From Chloroflexota bacterium (GTDB lineage Bacteria; Chloroflexota; Anaerolineae; Anaerolineales; VGOW01): a stretch of DNA of 58,827 nucleotides. The notes below the pieces were generated by a model. The model was not told where the DNA came from and did not search any database. It was given only the letters and a program-made list of their open reading frames with translations. The stretch spans positions 1 to 58,827 of the forward strand of contig JACPWC010000046.1 in the NCBI GenBank assembly GCA_016197225.1, written 5' to 3'. The translations under genes and the position numbers were made by a program. Of this stretch, positions 33,409 to 40,236 are shown in pieces (within the stretch, counting starts at the first letter, position 1; the number at the start of each line of letters is the position of its first letter).

Positions 33409-33509
33409 AGTCAGCTCCGTATCTAAATCCAAAACCGTCACGCTAAAAATAGATCACGGATGTAAAAATTGCATTTGCAGGAGATGAGAAGCGGGTGAGA
33501 TAAAAAGCG

Positions 33510-34064
33510 CTACAGCCGGGGAAGCACCACGCCCTGTTGAGCCTGATACTTGCCCTTCTTGTCGGCGTAAGAGATATTGCACTCTTCGTCGGCCTCGAAG
33601 AACAACACCTGGGCCACACCTTCGTTCGAATAAACACGGGCCGGAAGCGGTGTGGTATTCGAAATTTCAAGCGTCACGTAGCCTTCCCACTCCGGCTCGA
33701 AGGGGGTAACGTTGACGATGAGGCCGCAACGGGCATACGTGCTTTTGCCCAAACAAACGGTGAGCACCTTGCGCGGGATGCGGAAATACTCGACGGTACG
33801 GGCCAACACGAACGAGTTGGGCGGGATGACGCACACTTCGCCCTTGAAGTCCACCATCGAGCGCGGATCGAAATGCTTGGGATCCACCACTGCCGAAAAG
33901 ACGTTGGTGAAGATTTTATATTCGTCGGCCACCCGAATGTCGTAGCCGTAAGACGACACGCCGTAAGAAATCACCCCGTTGCGCACCTGGCTTTCCACAA
34001 ACGGCTCGATCATCCGGTGTTCCAGCGCCATTTTCTTGATCCAATGATCTGGCTTGAGTCCCAT
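33510..34064 (-). CDS. dcd: dCTP deaminase
   Basis: 184 residues. Deaminates dCTP to dUTP, the source of dUMP for thymidylate synthesis. [10 protein letters not shown] is the nucleotide-binding segment and [11 protein letters not shown] holds the catalytic Glu (Glu133). The frame extends to 34094 but GGGAG sits 5 nt before ATG 34064 and the N-terminus [21 protein letters not shown] matches the family start. It could be the bifunctional DCD/DUT form, but the C-terminus does not allow a decision. Confidence 0.93.
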   Translation of the reverse strand: MGLKPDHWIKKMALEHRMIEPFVESQVRNGVISYGVSSYGYDIRVADEYKIFTNVFSAVVDPKHFDPRSMVDFKGEVCVIPPNSFVLARTVEYFRIPRKVLTVCLGKSTYARCGLIVNVTPFEPEWEGYVTLEISNTTPLPARVYSNEGVAQVLFFEADEECNISYADKKGKYQAQQGVVLPRL

Positions 34065-34077
34065 AAAGTCTCCCATT

Positions 34078-34116
34078 AATTCACAATTGAGCATTGCGAA
34101 TTGTGCATTGTGAATT
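34078..34116. repeat. Imperfect palindrome between dcd and the FAH gene
   Basis: AATTCACAATT (34078-34088) against AATTGTGCATTGTGAATT (34099-34116), with an octamer rhythm (ATTGCGAA, TTGTGC, ATTGTGAA). It covers the whole gap. Confidence 0.7.
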
Positions 34117-34868
34117 CATGTTACTGTGTTCACCAGCGTCCCAATCCCCTCAATCTCCACTTCCACCTGGTCGCCTGGAAGGAGCGACCCGACACCGGCG
34201 GGCGTGCCGGTGAGGATTACGTCGCCCGGCTCCAGCGTCATCACCGACGAGATGAAAGCCACCAACTGCGGCACCGAGAATCGTAGCTCACGGGTGGACG
34301 ACATTTGCCGCACCTGGCCGTTGACCTTGCACATCACTACCACATCGGCGGCGTCAACATCTGTAGACACCCAGGGGCCGAGCGGGCAAAAGGTGTCAAA
34401 GCCCTTGCCCCGCGTCAACTGCGAATCGCGCCGCTCCAGATCGCGGGCGGTGACATCGTTGGCGCAAGTATAGCCCCACACAAACTTGAGCGCATCTTCC
34501 ACCGACACCCACCGCGCCCGGCGGCCAATGATCACCGCCAGTTCGGCCTCGTGCTCTACCTGCGCCGACTGCGGCGGAATCACAATTTCATCGTAGTGGC
34601 CGATCACGGCGCTGGGCGGCTTGAGACAGAGCGGCGGGATGTCGGGCGGCTCCAGGCCCTGCTCGAGGGCGCGGGCTACATAGTTCTGGCCGACGGCAAT
34701 GATCTTGCTGGGCGTGGCCGGCGGCAAAATCGTCACCTCGCGCAAGTCGGCCACAATGCCGCCGCGCTTCGAGTCGCCAAACACCTCGCCAATCACCGCG
34801 CCGACCCGTGTGCCGTCCAACCAGCCGTAGTGAGCTTCGCCATTCTTTTGATAACGAAGATAGATCAT
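34116..34868 (-). CDS. Fumarylacetoacetate hydrolase-family protein
   Basis: 250 residues from ATG 34868. The FAH fold is shown by ILPPATPSKIIAVGQNY, the metal ligand segment VEHEAELAVIIGRRAR, WGYTCANDVTARDLE, RGKGFDTFCPLGPW and GDVILTGTPAGVG. Members act as acylpyruvate hydrolases, oxaloacetate tautomerases/decarboxylases or in aromatic degradation; no pathway genes nearby decide between them. TAGAAT (34876-34881) ends 7 nt before the ATG and there is no ribosome site, so a leaderless mRNA is likely. Confidence 0.9.
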   Translation of the reverse strand: MIYLRYQKNGEAHYGWLDGTRVGAVIGEVFGDSKRGGIVADLREVTILPPATPSKIIAVGQNYVARALEQGLEPPDIPPLCLKPPSAVIGHYDEIVIPPQSAQVEHEAELAVIIGRRARWVSVEDALKFVWGYTCANDVTARDLERRDSQLTRGKGFDTFCPLGPWVSTDVDAADVVVMCKVNGQVRQMSSTRELRFSVPQLVAFISSVMTLEPGDVILTGTPAGVGSLLPGDQVEVEIEGIGTLVNTVT

Positions 34869-34934
34869 GGTGAGTATTCTATAGTAGGGGTGAAGCATTC
34901 GTCAAACCGCCTTGCCTTTCAGCGTCACTGTGCG

Positions 34935-34963
34935 TGAATGCTTCGGCCCCTGCATGGTATAAT
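34935..34963 (+). promoter_or_regulatory. Predicted promoter of the tRNA-Val gene
   Basis: TATAAT at 34958-34963 with a weak -35 (TGAATG, 34935-34940) at 17-bp spacing, 28 bp before the tRNA. Confidence 0.5.
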
Positions 34964-34991
34964 CCGCCTCAATCAGTTTAAGGGCTTCAGA

Positions 34992-35065
34992 GGGCGAATA
35001 GCTCAGTTGGTTAGAGCGCCTGACTTACATTCAGGAGGTCGTAGGTTCGAGTCCTATTTCGCCCA
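34992..35065 (+). tRNA. tRNA-Val (anticodon TAC)
   Basis: A 74-nt cloverleaf: acceptor GGGCGAA/TTCGCCC, D-arm with AGCTCAGTTGGTTAGAGC, anticodon stem CCTGA/TCAGG enclosing the loop CTTACAT (anticodon TAC), T-arm GTAGG-TTCGAGT-CCTAT. The CCA end is not encoded. The HhH-GPD glycosylase gene starts only 15 nt downstream and may share the transcript. Confidence 0.97.
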
Positions 35066-35080
35066 CTTCAGTGTTTGCTC

Positions 35081-35704
35081 ATGTCCTCTCAAGCGCAGGC
35101 CCTCAACCTCAACAAAGCATTGCGGCACTTGCGCCGCAACCCTCATCTTGCGCCCCTCATTGCCAAACACGGCCGGCCGACTTTCCGCCCGACTCACAAT
35201 ACCTTCCGCGCCCTGACCGAGTCCATCATCTATCAGCAACTTTCCGGTAAAGCCGCCGCGGCCATCTTCAACCATTTTCTGGACATTTTCCCGGATCGGC
35301 GCTTCCCCGCCCCTGCCCGACTCCTGGCGGTGCCTCTGCCCCGACTGCGGGCCGCCGGACTCTCCACCCAAAAAGCAACTTACCTCCTCGACCTGGCCAC
35401 CAAGTTCTGCGACGGCTCTCTCCGGCCCGGCAACTTCGGCCAGATGAGCGACGAAGAAATCTCGCAACATCTCATTCAAGTTAAAGGCATCGGCCAGTGG
35501 ACGGCGGATATGTTTCTCATGTTCGGCCTCAATCGCCCGGACGTTTTGCCGGTAGGCGACCTGGGCATTCGCAATGGCTTCAAGAAGCTGTACGGCCTGC
35601 GCGATCTGCCAACCGCCGATGAAATGATCACCCTGGCCGAACCCTGGCGGCCTCACCGCACAGTGGCCTCGTGGTATTTGTGGCGGGTGGTGGAAGACAA
35701 ATGA
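35081..35704 (+). CDS. DNA-3-methyladenine glycosylase (HhH-GPD, AlkA-like)
   Basis: 207 residues. Base-excision repair enzyme of the helix-hairpin-helix superfamily that removes alkylated bases. The HhH motif is LIQVKGIGQWTADMF and the catalytic Asp follows in VLPVGDLGIRNGF; no iron-sulfur cysteines. Short, as in the AlkA/Mpg2-like bacterial forms lacking the extra N-terminal domain. ATG 35081 is preferred over TTG 35075. It lies directly after the tRNA gene, probably on one transcript. Confidence 0.9.
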   Translation: MSSQAQALNLNKALRHLRRNPHLAPLIAKHGRPTFRPTHNTFRALTESIIYQQLSGKAAAAIFNHFLDIFPDRRFPAPARLLAVPLPRLRAAGLSTQKATYLLDLATKFCDGSLRPGNFGQMSDEEISQHLIQVKGIGQWTADMFLMFGLNRPDVLPVGDLGIRNGFKKLYGLRDLPTADEMITLAEPWRPHRTVASWYLWRVVEDK

Positions 35705-35718
35705 TTCACTGTTAGGTG

Positions 35719-35772
35719 ACTGTCACTGGCTACAAGGCCGCGAAATTTCAGGCGCTCAAAGCCAGTGACAGT
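35719..35772. repeat. 13-bp inverted repeat, 28-bp spacer
   Basis: ACTGTCACTGGCT (35719-35731) and AGCCAGTGACAGT (35760-35772) are perfect reverse complements. Each arm also contains the self-complementary GTGAC/GTCAC-like core. It resembles a small REP or MITE-type element. Confidence 0.75.
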
Positions 35773-35789
35773 AACCTTTTATCTAAAAA

Positions 35790-35824
35790 AAGCGGGGCTG
35801 GGAGATGCTCTCCCAGCCCCGCTT
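35790..35824 (-). terminator. Strong intrinsic terminator
   Basis: AAGCGGGGCTGGGAG (35790-35804) pairs perfectly with CTCCCAGCCCCGCTT (35810-35824). On the minus strand the stem is followed by a T7 run. It lies 30 bp downstream of the micro-operon 35855-36102 and would end it. Confidence 0.88.
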
Positions 35825-35854
35825 GTATACCGCCACCAGCGCCTACCCGGCACA

Positions 35855-35959
35855 TCACTTTCGATACCTAATCACGACATACGCTGGCGCAGTTGGCGGG
35901 CAGAAAAAACCTTGTACTGCAATCTGGAGGAGAAGAATTAGTTTTTTTAGATCGTTCAT
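35855..35959 (-). CDS. 34-residue protein, second gene of a micro-operon
   Basis: ATG 35959 is preceded by AAGGAG with a 5-nt gap. The product has a polar start (MNDLKK), a hydrophobic stretch (LILLLQIAVQGFF), then CPPTAPAYVVIRYRK. The ATG overlaps the stop of the upstream 48-codon gene (ATGA) and a strong terminator lies just downstream. Together these make a real gene likely despite its size. A signalling, leader or precursor peptide would fit; no homologue recognised. The plus-strand open frame over it has no ribosome site. Confidence 0.5.
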   Translation of the reverse strand: MNDLKKLILLLQIAVQGFFCPPTAPAYVVIRYRK

Positions 35960-36102
35960 GTATTCTCCTTGAACCGAGGGCCAATAAACCAACTGCTCAC
36001 GAACCAATTTGGGGGATCAGAGTGTTGGAATATCTGAATAGGGCGCCTCCTTGTGCGAAACTGCTGAAAAGAACCGTTGCCAGGTTGACCGTTCGATGCC
36101 AT
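35956..36102 (-). CDS. 48-residue protein, first gene of a micro-operon
   Basis: ATG 36102 follows AAGGAGGTG, a near-perfect match to the 16S anti-Shine-Dalgarno end, but only 2 nt separate it from the ATG, which is unusually short. The product (MASNGQPGNGSFQQF, then TRRRPIQIFQH, DPPNWFVSSWFIGPRF) is basic and aromatic-rich without a membrane segment. The stop overlaps the next ATG. CATAAT (on the minus strand of 36170-36175) is a possible -10. No homologue recognised. Confidence 0.42.
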   Translation of the reverse strand: MASNGQPGNGSFQQFRTRRRPIQIFQHSDPPNWFVSSWFIGPRFKENT

Positions 36103-36263
36103 CACCTCCTTCGGATAAGTCCGGTTGATTGCGAGGGGTGAAAAATCTTTGATGCCAGCATTATGCGGCCATTTACGCTGGTTTAACGATAGAGTTGGGG
36201 AGAGTTAGTTGGTAAAGGTAGGGTCTGGCGACAAACATCACCCGGCATGCCTGCTTCTCTTTC

Positions 36264-36292
36264 TTGACTTCCCCCCTCCCCCCGCCTACAAT
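36264..36292 (+). promoter_or_regulatory. Predicted glyA-gcvT promoter
   Basis: TTGACT (36264-36269) and TACAAT (36287-36292) at 17-bp spacing; the spacer is an unusual pyrimidine run (CCCCCCTCCCCCC). The leader to the ATG is about 43 nt, too short for a glycine riboswitch. Confidence 0.6.
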
Positions 36293-36341
36293 CCCCCTTA
36301 CCAATAGCCAATAACTAATCTCCAGCCACAGGAGCCTCCTC

Positions 36342-39300
36342 ATGTCCGACTACCTCTTTCGCGGCACCCTTCGCGACCTCGACCCGCAGTTGGCCGAACT
36401 GGCCGATATCGAAGCCGAGCGCCAATACCGCAAACTGATTCTCATTGCCTCCGAAAGCACTGCGCCCCTGGCCGTGCGCGAGTCGCTTAGCACCGCCTTC
36501 CACAACATCTACGCCGAAGGCTACCCCGACGACGAGTCGCGCTTCATGACCCAGGCCGAGATTCTCGATCACGAAGCGCGGCTGGGCCACTACCGCCGCT
36601 ACGCCGACCCGCGCTACTACAAAGGCGTGGAGTACGCCGACACGGTCGAGGCCCTGGCCCGCCGCCGCTGCGCCGAAATTTTTGCCGCCAACGGCGTGAG
36701 CGCCGACCAAATCTTCGTCAACGTGCAAGCCCTCTCCGGCGGCCCGGCCAACAACGCCGTCTACCACGCCCTCGTCAACCCCGGCGACACCGTGATGGGC
36801 ATGAACCTGCTCTTCGGCGGCCACCTCTCGCACGGCTCCGCCGTCAACCGCAGTGGCAAGTATTACAAAATTGTGCCTTACACCATCAACCCGCAAACCG
36901 AAAAGATTGACATGGACGAAGTCGAGCGGCTGGCGAAGGAACACAAGCCCAAGATGATCATCGTCGGCTACTCGTCGTACCCCTGGGCCGCCGACTTCAA
37001 GCGCTTCCGGGAAATCGCCGACTCGGTAGGCGCTTACCTTTTGGCCGACATGGCCCACGTGGCCGGACTCATTTCCGCCGGAGTCTATCCGTCGCCCATC
37101 GGCTACGCCCACGTCGTCAGCTTCACCACCCACAAGACGCTCAACGGCCCGCGCGGGGCCTGCATCCTCACCACCGACCTGGCGCTGGCCAAGAAAATTG
37201 ATCGCGCCGTCTTCCCCGGCGAGCAGGGCGGCCCGCACGTCAACGTCTTCGTCGGCCTGGCCCTGGCCTTCAAACTCGCCGCCACGCCTGAATACAAAGA
37301 ACTGCAAAAGCAAACCGTCAAGAACGCCGTTCGCTTCGCCGACCAACTGAAGGCGCATGGTTTCAAGATTCCGTTCGGCGGCACCGAGTCGCACCTTTTC
37401 AACCTCGACTGCAAGTCCGTCACCGGCCTGGACGGCACACCACTCATGGGCGACATGGCCGCCCGCGTCCTCGACATCGCCGGGGTCGTCGTCAACCGCA
37501 ACACCATCCCCGGCGACAAGTCGGCCCTCAACCCGTCCGGCCTGCGCCTCGGCACGCCCTGGATCACCCAACGCGGCTTCAACGAAGGGCACATTGACCG
37601 CCTGGCCGAACTGATCACCCAGGCGCTCAGAGCATGCCGCCCTTACGCTTACTCTGGCCGCAAGGGCGATGTCTTCCGCGTCAAAGTGGACTTCGACGCC
37701 CTCAACGATGTCAAAGTCAAAATCCGCGATCTTGCCCAATCGGTGGGCATTGACTTCGCGCCGACAACGCACGGCTACCCGCACTTCTATTACATTGACG
37801 AGCAATCGCCCGCCGGCAAATATGCCCAGATCGAAATCAGGGGCGAACGCGCCGACGAATTTTTGAACTGGGCCACGACGAACGACATTTACTCCTTGAA
37901 AGACGGCCAGAGCCAGCCGACCGAGATTCATACCTCCAGCCACCACTGCAAAGGCGCCGTCACCCGCGTGGATGGCCGCTACTACACCCTCACCGTCCCG
38001 GCAGAGTCGGCCACCCACATCAAGACCTGGTTGCGCGATCTATCCGACGGTTACATCATGTTCGATGCTTACGATCTCTACGCCAAACTTCCCGGCCCGA
38101 TGATCGTGCGCGACGGGGCGGCGGTTGAAAAGCTTCCGGTCAAGGGCGAGGGCATGAGCGCGACCAAGCCGTATTACATCGGTCTGCGCGGCGGCGAGGG
38201 GGTGGCCCTGCCCAAATTTGAATGGCAAGAGCCGACCGACGCGCCCATCAAAAAGACTCACCTCAACGAAACGCACAAGGCGCTCGGCGGGCGCATGGTT
38301 CCGTTTGCAGGCTGGGAGATGCCGGTGCAATATTCCGGCGTGCTGGAAGAACATCTGGCTACGCGACAGGCCGCCGGTCTGTTTGACGTGAGTCACATGG
38401 GCGTGTGGGACGCTAAAGGGCCGGGCGCGTGCGCCTTCCTCGACGCGGTGACGACGAACGAGGCCGCCGCGCTCCGGCCCGGCCAAAGTATGTACTCGCA
38501 ATTTCTCGCGCCGAACGCGCACGTGCTCGACGACTGTTACATCTACATGCTGGCCGCCGAACATTACTTGATTGTGGTGAATGCCAGCAACGACGACAAG
38601 GACTGGGCGTGGGTGAACGCGGTGAAGAACGGCAAAGTGATGGTGGACGAAGCCCGCCCCCGGGTGGCCGCCCCTGGCCGTGAAGCTGTGACTCTCCGCA
38701 ACCTGCGCGCCGACTCCTCTGAAACCGACATGCGCGTGGACATTGCCCTGCAAGGCCCCAAGTCGCGTGAGATTCTCCTCGCGCTCGGCGCCAATAACAA
38801 ATCACTCATCACCAAACTAAAACGAACCGAACTCTGCCGGGCCACCGTCGGCGGATTCGATCTGATCGTCGCCCGCACTGGCTACACCGGCGAGCAGATG
38901 GGCTTCGAGTTGTTCGTGCATCCTGATCATGTGGTTGATCTGTGGAACGCACTGATGAAGGCTGGCGCGCCGCTAGGCCTGAAGCCCTGTGGTCTTGCGA
39001 GCCGCGACTCGCTCCGCACCGAGGCCGGCTTGCCGCTCTACGGCGACGAAATGGCCGGGCATTTGGATTTGGGTGTGGGCGACGCCGGCTTTGAGAGCTA
39101 CGTGAAGACACACAAGCCCTGGTTCGTCGGGCGCAAAGCCTTTATCGCACAAGAGAAGAATCGCAAAGGCGAAGTAGCCCGCTTCCGCTTCAACGCCAAG
39201 AGCGGGCGCATGGCTCACAACGGCGACCCGGTGCTGGACGATAAAGGCCGCGTCATCGGCGAAGTGACCTGTTGCTCGATTGACACCGAGGGCTATCGCT

Positions 39301-39470
39301 CCGGCCAGGCCTACCTCGAACTCAGGCACACCAGCGAGGGCACACCGATTTATATCTTCCAGTCGGCCAGCGACAAGCCAGAGAAGGCGCGCAAAGGGTT
39401 GAAGGTGGGCGAGAAGGTGACACTGCCGGAGGCGGCGACGGTGTTGAGCAGGTTTCTGAAGAAGAAATAG
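36342..39470 (+). CDS. Fusion of serine hydroxymethyltransferase and glycine-cleavage T protein
   Basis: 1042 residues in three parts. (1) 1-430: SHMT (serine + THF to glycine + methylene-THF) with LIASESTAP, the PLP lysine Lys265 in FTTHKTLNGPRG and GLRLGTPWITQRGF. (2) About 430-636: an extra region whose segment FLNWATTNDIYSLKDGQSQ (around 506) resembles the T-protein repeat below, apparently a degenerate T-like module. (3) 637-1042: aminomethyltransferase GcvT (HKALGGRMVPFAGWEMPVQY, VSHMG, FLDAVTTNEAAALRPGQS, LQGPKSREIL, ARTGYTGEQMGFELF). Both enzymes handle the same methylene-THF/glycine pool, so fusion could channel folate. Promoter 36264-36292, GGAG before ATG 36342. The remaining H, PA, PB genes lie on the opposite strand at 43.7-47.1 kb. 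Confidence 0.92.
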   Translation: MSDYLFRGTLRDLDPQLAELADIEAERQYRKLILIASESTAPLAVRESLSTAFHNIYAEGYPDDESRFMTQAEILDHEARLGHYRRYADPRYYKGVEYADTVEALARRRCAEIFAANGVSADQIFVNVQALSGGPANNAVYHALVNPGDTVMGMNLLFGGHLSHGSAVNRSGKYYKIVPYTINPQTEKIDMDEVERLAKEHKPKMIIVGYSSYPWAADFKRFREIADSVGAYLLADMAHVAGLISAGVYPSPIGYAHVVSFTTHKTLNGPRGACILTTDLALAKKIDRAVFPGEQGGPHVNVFVGLALAFKLAATPEYKELQKQTVKNAVRFADQLKAHGFKIPFGGTESHLFNLDCKSVTGLDGTPLMGDMAARVLDIAGVVVNRNTIPGDKSALNPSGLRLGTPWITQRGFNEGHIDRLAELITQALRACRPYAYSGRKGDVFRVKVDFDALNDVKVKIRDLAQSVGIDFAPTTHGYPHFYYIDEQSPAGKYAQIEIRGERADEFLNWATTNDIYSLKDGQSQPTEIHTSSHHCKGAVTRVDGRYYTLTVPAESATHIKTWLRDLSDGYIMFDAYDLYAKLPGPMIVRDGAAVEKLPVKGEGMSATKPYYIGLRGGEGVALPKFEWQEPTDAPIKKTHLNETHKALGGRMVPFAGWEMPVQYSGVLEEHLATRQAAGLFDVSHMGVWDAKGPGACAFLDAVTTNEAAALRPGQSMYSQFLAPNAHVLDDCYIYMLAAEHYLIVVNASNDDKDWAWVNAVKNGKVMVDEARPRVAAPGREAVTLRNLRADSSETDMRVDIALQGPKSREILLALGANNKSLITKLKRTELCRATVGGFDLIVARTGYTGEQMGFELFVHPDHVVDLWNALMKAGAPLGLKPCGLASRDSLRTEAGLPLYGDEMAGHLDLGVGDAGFESYVKTHKPWFVGRKAFIAQEKNRKGEVARFRFNAKSGRMAHNGDPVLDDKGRVIGEVTCCSIDTEGYRSGQAYLELRHTSEGTPIYIFQSASDKPEKARKGLKVGEKVTLPEAATVLSRFLKKK

Positions 39471-39475
39471 AGCCA

Positions 39476-39545
39476 ATCGTATTTCGTATTGCGTGTTCCG
39501 TCGCGAGGTGGCTACGCAATACGCAATACGGAATACGCAATACGC
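39476..39545. repeat. Octamer palindrome before the phosphatase gene
   Basis: Left arm CGTATTTCGTATTGCGTGTTCCG (about 39478-39500) read here as three units CGTATTT, CGTATTGCG, TGTTCCG; right arm ACGCAAT, ACGCAAT, ACGGAAT, ACGCAAT, ACGC to 39545. It fills the gap between the fusion gene and the next ATG. Confidence 0.8.
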
Positions 39546-40160
39546 ATGACTCTTCTCTACCTCATCCGCCACGCCCGCTCTACCTGGAACGCCGCAGGCC
39601 GAATGCAGGGCCAGGCCGACCCGCCACTGGACGAGGCGGGCCGGGCGCAGGCACAAGCTCTGGCCGAGCGTTTGAAGGACGAAACTTTTCACGCCGTGTA
39701 CAGCAGTCCCCTCGCCCGCGCCCGCGAGACCGCCGAAATTCTAATCGCCTCCCGTGCCGTTCAGCCGCCGCTCGTCTTTGATGACCGATTGATGGAGCGC
39801 CACCTGGGCGAATGGACGGGATTGACGGGCGACGAAGCCAGAGACCGCTTCCCCGAAAACGGAGGGCGCGACTGGCGAGTAGACGGGCCGCCCGGCGGCG
39901 AGAGTCAGGCGGAGTTGACGGGTCGGGCCGCCGAGGTTGTGGGGAGCATCCTCGCCGTCCACCCCGATCAGGCGGTTGCCATCGTCAGTCATGGCGGCAC
40001 GCTAAATGCTTATCTGGCTTACCTGCTGGGAATTCCGCCGGAAAAGCCGGTCGGGTTTCGTTTTAGCAATTGCAGTCTGGCCCGGCTGAGCGTGCGCGGC
40101 GAGAACGTTTACCTGCTCAGCCTGGGCGAAGAGTCTCACCTGGAAGGCATGAGAAATTAG
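39546..40160 (+). CDS. Histidine phosphatase (phosphoglycerate-mutase-like)
   Basis: 204 residues from ATG 39546; codons before it only read the repeat. LIRHARSTWN carries the phospho-accepting His (RHA), SSPLARARETAEIL the second Arg, MERHLGEWTGLTGDEA the conserved Glu and IVSHGGTLNAYL the second catalytic His. The family includes cobalamin-pathway, phosphoglycerate and small-metabolite phosphatases; the substrate cannot be assigned. It lies downstream of the one-carbon fusion gene on the same strand. Confidence 0.88.
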   Translation: MTLLYLIRHARSTWNAAGRMQGQADPPLDEAGRAQAQALAERLKDETFHAVYSSPLARARETAEILIASRAVQPPLVFDDRLMERHLGEWTGLTGDEARDRFPENGGRDWRVDGPPGGESQAELTGRAAEVVGSILAVHPDQAVAIVSHGGTLNAYLAYLLGIPPEKPVGFRFSNCSLARLSVRGENVYLLSLGEESHLEGMRN

Positions 40161-40236
40161 TTAGAGTGTGTGTCAGACGGAGAAAAATCGGTTACACTTT
40201 CTTAACCTTTTTACCGCCACCGGACTGGAGACTGCC

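Noticed and set aside
35893-36141. Plus-strand frame of 82 codons
   Set aside because: No ribosome site, and it lies antisense to the two small minus-strand genes that have clear ribosome sites, coupling and a terminator.
36315-38018. Minus-strand frame of 567 codons opposite the SHMT domain
   Set aside because: Low-complexity Val/Gly/Ala/Asp-rich translation typical of antisense frames; the plus strand carries all SHMT motifs.
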